From assembly GCA_938014855.1 (NCBI GenBank), contig CALLQM010000233.1, positions 1 to 12,361 of the forward strand: a stretch of DNA of 12,361 nt, written 5' to 3'. Below, piece by piece: positions 5,325 to 12,361 of this stretch. Source of the DNA: an uncultured Clostridia bacterium (GTDB lineage: Bacteria > Bacillota > Clostridia > Oscillospirales > Ruminococcaceae). The first letter of the stretch is position 1, and every line of letters starts with the position of its first letter. The position numbers and the translations under genes are program-made. Below the pieces are notes generated by a model, which saw nothing but the letters and a program-made list of their open reading frames with translations, was not told the DNA's origin and did not search any database.

Positions 5325-7248
5325 CAAGTCTGCCAAATTTTTTTTCAATCTCGTGACGTGACATCCGAATTGCTACCGGACGTCCATGCGGACAATGTGC
5401 TGCGTTTTTATCTTCTTTTAATAATGCTATTAATTGTTTAAGCGAAATTAATGGTGTTTTATCATGTGCTTTAATTGCGGCACGGCAAGCAATGATATGA
5501 TATAGATCTTCTAATTGTTTAGGCATCAAATTGTGATTATAATTTAACAACTTTTGAGCTAGTTCGGTTACAATTTGTTCTAAGTTTGCATTTTCCAATA
5601 TTGGAGCGACTTCACGCACTATGATAAATCCATCCCCAAAATTGTCGACTGTTAACCCAGAATCTGATAACAAATCTCGATTCTCTAAAATAACAGCTAA
5701 TTCTTCCGGAGTCAATTTTACTGTTACTGGTGTAAGTAATATCTGCTTTTCTTCTGAAATTCCTTCACCTACCAATTTATTAAACAACAGTCGCTCATGT
5801 GCGGCATGCTTATCGATTAAAATCATTTGATCTTCATTTTGTAATACTATATAGGTATCGAATAGTTCCCCAATCATTACCGTATTTTCATAAGGATCTT
5901 GTATTATTTGCTGTTCTGGTTCATATTCAATATCTAAAATTTGCGGTTTAGGCAGATCATACGTTTCGTTTAATAAATTTCCACTTTCCAATATCATGCC
6001 ATTGGTAATATTTTTACGATCCAAAGTTTGACGCTCTTGTTTATCTAGTACTGCACATGAAACTTGTTTTGTTTGCATTGAAAAATGCGGTGTTGTAGGC
6101 TGATGTTTTAGTTTGAGTAAAGATTGCTTATTATTTTGCTCAGAAATCATAGCCCGGTAATCACTAGCACTCATTCTTTGTTGTATAGGTTGATCTTTTT
6201 TATTACGAATTGAAAAAGAAACATCTTTAGCTTCATTTGCTTTTAATTCAGGCTGCAATATATTTGCTCCTAATGCTGTTTTACAACCATAATAAATTAA
6301 ATCAAATATATTTTTTTCATTTGCAAAACGGACTTCGATTTTTGCAGGGTGTACATTTACATCTACTTCAGATGTTGGAATGGTTATATTTAAAACACAA
6401 GAAGGAAATTTACCCACCATCAGCATATTTCGATAAGATTCTTCTAGGGCTGCCATACACATTTTGGATCGAATATATCGGTTATTGATAAAAAAATTCT
6501 GCATAGTCCGTGACCCACGCGCAATTGAAGGTTTACAGATACATCCTTCCAACTTTAACTTTTCATATTGATAGTGAACCGAAATACAATTTTCGGCAAA
6601 TTCTCGACCAAGAATACATCGTACAGTCGAAATCAGTTTACCATCTCCCGGCGTTTGCAGTTTAACTACGCCATCACGTATAAATTTAAAAGCAATTGAG
6701 GGACTGGCTAGGGCTGCCTTCTCTACCACTGCAGAAACGCTATTCCCTTCAGAAACATCTTTCTTTAAAAACTTCATACGTGCCGGCGTATTATAAAATA
6801 CATCCCGTACCGTAATCGTTGTCCCTGTTGGACATCCAGCATCCTGTAATTGCTGTTCTTCTCCACCATTTATTGAATAAAATGTACCGGCAATTTCATC
6901 TTTCGTTTTAGTCAGTACTTCTACCTTACACATTGCAGCAATAGAAGCTAAGGCTTCTCCGCGAAACCCCATCGTTGTAATACGGCTTAGATCATCACTA
7001 ACACGTACTTTACTTGTAGCGTGGCGTAAAAACGCATGTGCAACATCATCCCGTTCAATGCCACTTCCGTTATCTGTGACCCGAATTAATCGAATTCCAC
7101 CACCTTGAATTTCAACCGTTATAGAAGTGGCTCCCGCATCGACAGCATTTTCAGTAAGTTCTTTTACGATGGACGCAGGACGTTCCACTACTTCGCCGGC
7201 AGCAATTAATTCAGCTACCTGCTTATCTAATACACTAATCTTTGCCAT
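5320..7248 (-). CDS. mutL: DNA mismatch repair protein MutL
   Basis: MutL couples mismatch recognition by MutS to strand incision. The 642-residue protein has the GHKL ATPase motifs KELTENAVDAGAT (29-41, catalytic Glu33, Mg-binding Asn34), DNGSGI (59-64) and TMGFRGEALASI (92-103). It also has the transducer domain with VDVNVHPAKIEVRF (295-308), a variable linker (about 335-450) and the C-terminal dimerisation/endonuclease domain. The nuclease signatures are DKHAAHE (479-485), ACR (587-589), CPHGRP (619-624) and FGR (638-640). QILLTP (502-507) matches the place and form of the beta-clamp-binding motif of B. subtilis MutL. One odd point: the metal-site motif DQHA-x2-E-x4-E has Asn490 in place of the last Glu. 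The start ATG has GGAGGTG five bases upstream, and the gap from mutS is 17 nt. Confidence 0.97.
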   Translation of the reverse strand: MAKISVLDKQVAELIAAGEVVERPASIVKELTENAVDAGATSITVEIQGGGIRLIRVTDNGSGIERDDVAHAFLRHATSKVRVSDDLSRITTMGFRGEALASIAAMCKVEVLTKTKDEIAGTFYSINGGEEQQLQDAGCPTGTTITVRDVFYNTPARMKFLKKDVSEGNSVSAVVEKAALASPSIAFKFIRDGVVKLQTPGDGKLISTVRCILGREFAENCISVHYQYEKLKLEGCICKPSIARGSRTMQNFFINNRYIRSKMCMAALEESYRNMLMVGKFPSCVLNITIPTSEVDVNVHPAKIEVRFANEKNIFDLIYYGCKTALGANILQPELKANEAKDVSFSIRNKKDQPIQQRMSASDYRAMISEQNNKQSLLKLKHQPTTPHFSMQTKQVSCAVLDKQERQTLDRKNITNGMILESGNLLNETYDLPKPQILDIEYEPEQQIIQDPYENTVMIGELFDTYIVLQNEDQMILIDKHAAHERLLFNKLVGEGISEEKQILLTPVTVKLTPEELAVILENRDLLSDSGLTVDNFGDGFIIVREVAPILENANLEQIVTELAQKLLNYNHNLMPKQLEDLYHIIACRAAIKAHDKTPLISLKQLIALLKEDKNAAHCPHGRPVAIRMSRHEIEKKFGRLG

Positions 7249-7265
7249 GTGTCCACCTCCATCGA

Positions 7266-9878
7266 TTAATCTTTTAATAAGCCTTTTAACTCATAAAGTT
7301 TATTTAAAGCTTCAATAGGTGTTAATGTGTTAACATCAATCTGCTTTAATACTGCTTCCACTTCAGATGGCGTAATCGATTCAAACGACATTTGAGCCGT
7401 TTGTTTTTCAGTAGTTTTTTTCTTAACAGGTGTAACGGTATTCTCACCTTCTAATTGAGAAAGCACCTGTCGTGCCCGTTTTACAATCCAATCCGGCACT
7501 CCTGCTAATTTTGACACTTCAATGCCGTAACTGTCGTCAGCTCCTCCTGGAACAATTCTTCGTAGAAATGTAATGTCGTCACCATGCTTTTTGCACGCAA
7601 TATTATAGTTCGCAATGCCAGGAATCTCATCTTCCAAAATCGTTAATTCATGATAATGTGTGGCAAACAAAGTTTTTGCTCCAATATGCCGTTTGTCTGC
7701 AATATATTCTATCACAGCTCTTGCAATACTCATGCCATCAAATGTCGAAGTTCCTCGACCAATCTCATCAAGAATCAGCAGGCTCCTTGGAGTTGCATCA
7801 CGCATGATTTGTGCCACCTCAGTCATTTCAACCATAAAGGTGGATTGACCGGAAGCAAGATCGTCCGATGCACCTACTCTCGTATAGATACCATCTACTA
7901 CACCAATTTCAGCAGATTTGGCAGGCACAAAACTACCAATCTGTGCCATTAATACAATCAGAGCGGTTTGGCGCATATAAGTCGATTTGCCTGCCATATT
8001 TGGACCAGTTATGATCGCAATCATTTGGTTTGAGCGATTAAGCACTGTGTCATTTGGAACAAACGGTGCTCCTTTCATCAACTGCTCCACTACCGGATGA
8101 CGCCCGTCTTGAATTACAATTTCTTCCGATAAATTGACATCCGGGCGGCAATAGCCACAATTACTGGCAACCGTTGCAAAAGAGCAGTACACATCAAGGT
8201 TCGCAATTGCAGATGCTGTCTCCTGTACTCTGTGAAGCTGCGATGAAACTTTTTCCCGAACTTGTTCAAATAATTCTGCTTCCAATACTGAAATACGTTC
8301 TCCAGCAGAAAGTATTTTTCCTTCAAGTTCTTTTAATTCCGGAGTAATATATCTTTCACAATTCGTAAGCGTCTGCTTGCGAATATACGTTTCAGGAACC
8401 AAAGATAAATTTGATTTTGTTACTTCAATATAATAGCCAAAAACACGATTATAACCAATCTTTAAATTTTTAATACCCGTTTTTTCTTTTTCAGAAGATT
8501 CAATATCTACCAATACTTGTTTTGTGTTATGTACCAATGCACGCAAATTATCAAGTTCCGAACTAAAGCCTTCCTTAATAACGCCCCCATCTTTGAGAGA
8601 GGCTGGCGGCTCGTCCACAATAGCCGTTCCAATCAATATGCAAAGATCTTCTAAAATATCGATATCGTTATGTATTTTTTGCAGGTATTGACTGCGACAA
8701 TCAATCAGCCTTGCTTTAAGTGGCGGAAGTACCCTACAGGTATACTCCAATGATTTAAATTCGCGTGGTGATGCACTGCCGTAAATTACACGCGTCATTA
8801 AGCGTTCTAAATCAAAAACACCAGACAACTGCTCCGTTAAATCACAACGCAGCATAAGATCATTGAATAATTCCTCCACAGCATTGAGTCGTTTATTAAT
8901 TATGGCAGGATTAATCAGTGGTTTATCTAAAAAACTTCTCATTAAACGCTTTCCCATTGCTGTTTTGGTTTTATCCAAAACCCAAAGCAATGTTCCACGT
9001 TTTTCCCCCGTACGCATCGTTTGCGTTAGTTCAAGGTTTCTCCTCGCTGTCATATCTAGTACCATATATTGTTCTGCATCATCACAATTGATACCTGTAA
9101 TGCGTTCTAAACCTTTTTGTTGAGTTTCATAGAGATAGGATAGCAATGCTCCAAGTGCACGAATCGATAAAACTTTTTGTTCCAAACCTAAATCTTGCAG
9201 TTCTTTTGTGAAATGACGTACAATCAATTTTTCGGCTTCGTTTTGATCGAATTTCTCATTGTCGTATAAATCAGCAAGGCAATGCAGTTTATCTTTCATA
9301 AAATTCGTCACTGCAGTTTTATCTAAAATACCCTCATTAAAAATGATTTCACTAGGGTTGTAACGGGATAATTCGTTAATAACTTCTTCCTGTTGAGAAG
9401 GATTAAACTGGGATACAAACACCTGTCCGGTTGAAATATCAGCAAAAGCAAGACCCCAACCCTTTTTATCACAGAAAATACAAGCAATATAATTGTTAAC
9501 ATCCTCCGCTAACATATTGCTCTCTATTAATGTACCCGGAGTAACTACGCGGATAACTTTCCGTTTTACTACTCCCTTTGCAACTGCAGGATTTTCAATC
9601 TGTTCACAAATCGCAACTTTATAGCCTTTTTTGATTAAACGAGAAATATAAGTATCACAAGCATGATAAGGCACACCGCACATCGGCGCACGTTCTTCCT
9701 GTCCGCAATCTTTCCCGGTAAGTGTAAGTTCGAGTTCACGAGACGCTACAACCGCATCGTCAAAAAACATCTCGTAAAAGTCGCCAAGGCGGAAAAATAA
9801 AATATGATCCTTATGTTTTTGTTTAATTGTGAAATACTGTTGCATCATTGGTGATAGTTTTTTCATATCTAGTTCCAT
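7266..9878 (-). CDS. mutS: DNA mismatch recognition ATPase MutS
   Basis: MutS binds base mismatches and small loops and signals to MutL through ATP. The 870-residue length fits MutS1. The mismatch-wedge Phe-x-Glu is Phe34-Tyr35-Glu36 in LGDFYEMF. Next come the connector, lever and clamp domains (about 130-580), the Walker A GPNMAGKST (625-633), the DDLASGQSTFMVEM segment (672-685) and the Walker B LLILDEIGRGTSTFDG (700-715). A C-terminal helix-turn-helix region follows, then a linker with QMSFES (829-834), which resembles the beta-clamp-binding motif found at this place in other MutS proteins. The ATG has GGAGG nine bases upstream. It lies 34 nt after the YlbF/YmcA gene and 17 nt before mutL. 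All motifs that distinguish MutS1 from MutS2 are present, and no Smr nuclease domain is seen. Confidence 0.98.
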   Translation of the reverse strand: MELDMKKLSPMMQQYFTIKQKHKDHILFFRLGDFYEMFFDDAVVASRELELTLTGKDCGQEERAPMCGVPYHACDTYISRLIKKGYKVAICEQIENPAVAKGVVKRKVIRVVTPGTLIESNMLAEDVNNYIACIFCDKKGWGLAFADISTGQVFVSQFNPSQQEEVINELSRYNPSEIIFNEGILDKTAVTNFMKDKLHCLADLYDNEKFDQNEAEKLIVRHFTKELQDLGLEQKVLSIRALGALLSYLYETQQKGLERITGINCDDAEQYMVLDMTARRNLELTQTMRTGEKRGTLLWVLDKTKTAMGKRLMRSFLDKPLINPAIINKRLNAVEELFNDLMLRCDLTEQLSGVFDLERLMTRVIYGSASPREFKSLEYTCRVLPPLKARLIDCRSQYLQKIHNDIDILEDLCILIGTAIVDEPPASLKDGGVIKEGFSSELDNLRALVHNTKQVLVDIESSEKEKTGIKNLKIGYNRVFGYYIEVTKSNLSLVPETYIRKQTLTNCERYITPELKELEGKILSAGERISVLEAELFEQVREKVSSQLHRVQETASAIANLDVYCSFATVASNCGYCRPDVNLSEEIVIQDGRHPVVEQLMKGAPFVPNDTVLNRSNQMIAIITGPNMAGKSTYMRQTALIVLMAQIGSFVPAKSAEIGVVDGIYTRVGASDDLASGQSTFMVEMTEVAQIMRDATPRSLLILDEIGRGTSTFDGMSIARAVIEYIADKRHIGAKTLFATHYHELTILEDEIPGIANYNIACKKHGDDITFLRRIVPGGADDSYGIEVSKLAGVPDWIVKRARQVLSQLEGENTVTPVKKKTTEKQTAQMSFESITPSEVEAVLKQIDVNTLTPIEALNKLYELKGLLKD

Positions 9879-9912
9879 CCAAGACGACCTCCGAGACTTC
9901 TATAATGTTAGT

Positions 9913-10317
9913 TTAATGGCAGCCTGAGCAAGAAGAGCAACTGCCTGTGCATTCACTCTGCTGTTGGATCATCGACGGATCTTCTCCGTTAACACTGCCG
10001 CGTAAAATTTGTAATACAAAATCCATAAGAGAATCAAGTTCTGTTTTGGCTTCATTATAGGACTTCATATTTTCATTCGCCATGATCTTCTGATAGATCT
10101 CTTTGATTTCGTTGTTGACTTCATTAATTTTTTCTTGATCTTTTTCTGATTGGTTAATCTCATTATTTAAAGCAATTCTTTTTAAATTGAACTCACCAAT
10201 CAATTGCTGCAATTCCTTATCTGCATCATTTGCCTGCTGCTGCGCCATCATTTTTAAATAGCGTTCGTCTTGCTGAACAGCTTTTCCAAGTTCTCTTGCC
10301 AGTGTAATAACATCCAT
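9913..10317 (-). CDS. YlbF/YmcA (Ric) family protein with C-terminal cysteine tail
   Basis: The 134-residue, mostly helical protein (Com_YlbF type) carries the family's N-terminal pattern VITLARELGKAVQQDERY (3-20) and a long helical region to about 107. In B. subtilis, YmcA (RicA) and YlbF (RicF) join YaaT (RicT) in an Fe-S-containing complex that modulates RNase Y-dependent mRNA maturation, competence and biofilm formation. Synteny favours a YmcA-like assignment: B. subtilis ymcA also lies between miaB (ymcB) and mutS. The last 12 residues contain Cys123, Cys127, Cys130, Cys133 and terminal His134 (C-x3-C-x2-C-x2-C-H), a good metal or Fe-S ligand set. The ATG has GGAGG seven bases upstream. 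Which Ric paralogue this is cannot be settled from one gene, so no symbol is given. Confidence 0.85.
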   Translation of the reverse strand: MDVITLARELGKAVQQDERYLKMMAQQQANDADKELQQLIGEFNLKRIALNNEINQSEKDQEKINEVNNEIKEIYQKIMANENMKSYNEAKTELDSLMDFVLQILRGSVNGEDPSMIQQQSECTGSCSSCSGCH

Positions 10318-10346
10318 AGTTAAACCTCCAAAAATAGTTTAGATTT

Positions 10347-11780
10347 CTATTTTAGTTTGCCAAAAGACGCCCAATTTAACGCGCGTTCTATTTCGACATT
10401 CACAAAACAGCCAATTGTTTCTTTTGGACCAATAAATTCTACAATATCGTTTGAATCTGATCTTGCAGAAATCCATCCTTCGCCGCTTCTTCCTTCACCA
10501 TCAGCTAAAACACGAATGGTTTTTCCAATCAATGCATTCTGCACCTCACCGCGAATTTCATCCTGCACAGCAAGTAATTCACGAAGCCATTTCGATTTTT
10601 CTTTTACTGGAACAGGATCTTCCATTAACGCTGCTTTCGTTCCTCCACGAGGGGAATAAATAAAAGTATAAAGCGTATGATACCTTACACGCTTAATTAA
10701 TTCAACGGTTTCTAAAAAGTCATCATATGAATCCCCGGGAAATCCTACGATAATATCGCTGGAAAAGGTAATATTGGGAATACGTTTTCGGGCATAATCA
10801 ATCAGTTCCAAATAGCTTTCAACTGTATAATTGCGATTCATAACCTTTAAAATTCGGTTACAGCCGCTTTGCACAGGCAGATGTATATGCCGACAAACCT
10901 TTTTGCACTCCGCAATGGTATCGATTAATTTTTTTGTACAATCTTTTGGATGACTAGTCATGAAGCGAATTTGGAAATCGCCATCTATTTGATTAATTTG
11001 ACGAATCAAATCGGAAAAATCAATTTGTTCTGAAAGCCCTTTGCCATATGAATTAACATTTTGTCCAAGCAAAGTTATCTCTCGATATCCTTGTCTGACC
11101 AAATCGTTTGCTTCTAACAAAACATCCGCAGATTTACGGCTGCGTTCTCTGCCGCGAACATATGGAACAATGCAGTAAGAACAGAAATTATCACATCCAT
11201 ACGTGACTGGAAGATTCGCTTTTATATTTCCATCTCGTCGAAGGGGAAGCCCTTCAACAATTTTTCCCGGACAATCTTCATTTGAAAACTGCCGCTTATC
11301 TCCGGACAAACGATGAAAGAGAAGTTCAGGCAATAAATGAAGTGCATGTGTTCCAAACACAAGATCAACATAAGGATAACTTTTCTTTATTTTTTCAGAA
11401 ACAGATTGTTGCTGCATCATGCAGCCACAAAGCCCAATTAACATATTAGGCTTTTCTTGTTTAATTGGCTTTAATGCACCAACATTTCCAAACACACGGT
11501 CTTGCGCATTTTCACGAACAGCGCATGTATTATAAATCACAAAATCTGCATGATCTGTTTCATCTGTAAAGCCATACCCCATTTCAGCGAGCATTCCTTT
11601 GATTTTTTCGCCATCGCTTTGATTTTGCTGACAGCCAAAAGAATGCACAAACGCCAGAGGCGGATGAGGATAGCGCGACATAATCAATGATTTTACACGT
11701 GCGGCATATTCCTGCTGAACCAAAAGATCCTGAGCACTCACCGCCTGTATTTTCTGCTCGGACAAGCTTTCATCTCCCAT
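10347..11780 (-). CDS. miaB: tRNA-2-methylthio-N6-dimethylallyladenosine synthase MiaB
   Basis: MiaB is a radical-SAM methylthiotransferase that converts i6A37 to ms2i6A37. Numbering from the ATG at 11778-11780 (477 residues), the N-terminal cluster domain has Cys50, Cys86 and Cys120, and the radical-SAM motif CDNFCSYC holds Cys196, Cys200 and Cys203, followed by IVPYVRGRERSR. HLPVQSG and SSDIIVGFPGD are further family motifs, and a TRAM domain fills about the last 65 residues. The start is uncertain. The upstream GTG (11793-11795) lies only about 7 nt from the predicted transcription start. The ATG has a poorly placed AGG. A TTG at 11763-11765 has GGGAG eight bases upstream and may be the true start (472 residues). 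The gene heads the train, 29 nt before the Ric-family gene. Confidence 0.96.
   Translation of the reverse strand: MGDESLSEQKIQAVSAQDLLVQQEYAARVKSLIMSRYPHPPLAFVHSFGCQQNQSDGEKIKGMLAEMGYGFTDETDHADFVIYNTCAVRENAQDRVFGNVGALKPIKQEKPNMLIGLCGCMMQQQSVSEKIKKSYPYVDLVFGTHALHLLPELLFHRLSGDKRQFSNEDCPGKIVEGLPLRRDGNIKANLPVTYGCDNFCSYCIVPYVRGRERSRKSADVLLEANDLVRQGYREITLLGQNVNSYGKGLSEQIDFSDLIRQINQIDGDFQIRFMTSHPKDCTKKLIDTIAECKKVCRHIHLPVQSGCNRILKVMNRNYTVESYLELIDYARKRIPNITFSSDIIVGFPGDSYDDFLETVELIKRVRYHTLYTFIYSPRGGTKAALMEDPVPVKEKSKWLRELLAVQDEIRGEVQNALIGKTIRVLADGEGRSGEGWISARSDSNDIVEFIGPKETIGCFVNVEIERALNWASFGKLK
11774..11778 (-). promoter_or_regulatory. Possible ribosome site for a TTG start of miaB
   Basis: Minus-strand GGGAG sits eight bases before an in-frame TTG at 11763-11765 (protein would begin MSEQKIQ). 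It overlaps the ATG at 11778-11780, whose own upstream sequence has no well-spaced ribosome site. This is why the start is left open. Confidence 0.45.
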
Positions 11781-11808
11781 ACCTATAATGATCACAAATT
11801 ATCAATTT

Positions 11809-11837
11809 ATCATATCATTTTTATCATAATTATTCAA
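11809..11837 (-). promoter_or_regulatory. Extended -10 promoter of the miaB-led gene train
   Basis: On the minus strand, -35 TTGAAT (11832-11837), a 17-nt spacer and -10 TATGAT (11809-11814) form a good housekeeping-sigma promoter, with TGA directly before the -10 as an extended element. Predicted initiation near 11802 leaves about 20-35 nt before the candidate miaB starts. It begins 11 nt past the end of the upstream gene's terminator, so the train should be transcribed independently of the flavodiiron gene. Confidence 0.8.
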
Positions 11838-11847
11838 GGTTAGACAC

Positions 11848-11882
11848 AAAAAACTGGAAGTGCCCAAACAGACACCCCCAGT
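11848..11882 (-). terminator. Intrinsic terminator of the flavodiiron-protein gene
   Basis: On the minus strand ACTGGGGGTGTC pairs with GGCACTTCCAGT (12 pairs, including three G-T pairs) around a short loop, followed at once by TTTTTT (11848-11853). It lies 15 nt after the stop codon at 11898-11900. The stem plus uninterrupted T-run is the standard bacterial form. Confidence 0.88.
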
Positions 11883-11897
11883 AAATAACGTTTCATT

Positions 11898-12361
11898 TTA
11901 TTTTAGGGATTCTCCAAATGCTTTTCCCAATTCACGTGCTTTCTCTAAATCTTGTTCAGACGGTACAAAACAAACCTTAAAGCCTTCCTCAAACAAGGAC
12001 ATTTTTAATCCGTTAAGCCTTGCAGTAAGATTGGGAACCGCTTCCCCACTCCAACCATAAGAGCCAAATACAAGAACCGGTTTTTTTCGGTTATTAATTG
12101 CATCTACATGGCTTAGTAGCATCCAAGCGGGAGCAACCGCATCACTATTAATGGTTGGACTTCCTAATGCAAACGCATTGCTGCGATTAAGCAATACAGC
12201 CAGCTCATTTATATCATGTTTAATAATATCATAAGTGGTTACGTTCGCATCCGGTTGTGAATCTAAAATCCCTAAGCGGATATTTTCAGCGATCAAACCA
12301 GTATTGCCATATGCAGAAGTATAAAAAATAGGAACAGTTAAAACTTCATTTTTAACTGGCT
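11898..12361 (-). CDS. A-type flavodiiron protein (FprA-like), C-terminal flavodoxin part (partial)
   Basis: The reading frame runs off the right edge, so only the last 153 codons are visible. Within them, VPIFYTSAYGNTG holds the FMN phosphate-binding loop (T-S-A-Y-G-N-T), and GSYGWSGEAV is the typical second flavin-contact motif of flavodiiron proteins. Such proteins reduce O2 to water or NO to N2O in anaerobes, with an N-terminal metallo-beta-lactamase-like diiron domain that would lie outside this window. The protein ends with the flavodoxin domain, so there is no C-terminal rubredoxin. A TTG at 12294-12296 is only an internal Leu, because the frame continues through the FMN loop. The gene is transcribed separately from miaB. 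A stand-alone flavodoxin-like protein is possible but less likely given YGWSG. Confidence 0.85.
   Translation of the reverse strand, partial: PVKNEVLTVPIFYTSAYGNTGLIAENIRLGILDSQPDANVTTYDIIKHDINELAVLLNRSNAFALGSPTINSDAVAPAWMLLSHVDAINNRKKPVLVFGSYGWSGEAVPNLTARLNGLKMSLFEEGFKVCFVPSEQDLEKARELGKAFGESLK

Noticed and set aside
7650..7952. Plus-strand open frames opposite mutS, mutL, miaA and miaB
   Set aside because: They lie entirely within well-supported minus-strand genes, show no family motifs and have no ribosome sites; they are antisense shadows.
12294..12296. TTG as the start of a complete 132-residue protein at the right edge
   Set aside because: The frame stays open to the window edge and encodes the FMN-binding loop T-S-A-Y-G-N-T just upstream, so this is an internal Leu of a truncated gene.
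1..12361. CRISPR array, insertion sequence, tRNA, prophage or defence system
   Set aside because: I looked for direct repeats with spacers, terminal inverted repeats, transposase or integrase motifs and tRNA-like cloverleaf or CCA ends and saw none; the gene content is core housekeeping.

Overview
The window is a core chromosomal stretch of a low-GC Gram-positive bacterium. It most resembles Clostridia, perhaps an Oscillospiraceae/Ruminococcaceae-type anaerobe. The reasons are AT-rich genes, strong GGAGG-type ribosome sites, a SepF/YlmH/DivIVA division set, an A-type flavodiiron protein, and a MutL with an endonuclease-type C-terminus in place of a MutH system. The taxonomic placement is inference; no rRNA or other marker is present.

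Eleven complete genes and one partial gene lie on the minus strand, so transcription runs from high to low coordinates. At the right edge is the 3' part of a flavodiiron-protein gene, ended by a strong intrinsic terminator (11848-11882). Directly after it is a near-consensus extended -10 promoter (11809-11837), which starts a long head-to-tail gene train. The first block is nucleic-acid housekeeping: miaB (tRNA ms2i6A methylthiotransferase), a YlbF/YmcA (Ric) family protein with a cysteine tail, mutS, mutL, miaA and hfq. The second block is cell division: an HlyD-like membrane-anchored protein, yggS (PLP homeostasis), sepF, ylmH (S4 RNA-binding) and divIVA. Intergenic gaps are 7-72 nt and two junctions overlap (23 nt and 1 nt). 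At the left edge, the last codons of a plus-strand gene converge on divIVA, with a hairpin terminator between them.

Functional links are clear. MiaA makes i6A37 in tRNA and MiaB converts it to ms2i6A37. MutS recognises mismatches and MutL nicks. SepF and DivIVA act at the division site and curved membrane, and YggS and YlmH are their usual companions. Hfq sits at the junction of the two blocks and has its own strong promoter, whose -35 lies inside the end of miaA and whose extended -10 TG comes from the miaA stop codon. Transcription of the division block is therefore probably partly separate from that of the repair block.

I see no mobile element, CRISPR array, tRNA, rRNA or phage gene, and no stretch over 300 bases lacks a gene. 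Nothing here is clearly a new defence or biosynthetic system. The features most worth a second look are the lone HlyD-like protein in the division cluster, the cysteine-rich tail of the YlbF/YmcA protein, the hfq promoter and its repeat-rich leader, and a substituted residue in the MutL metal-binding motif.
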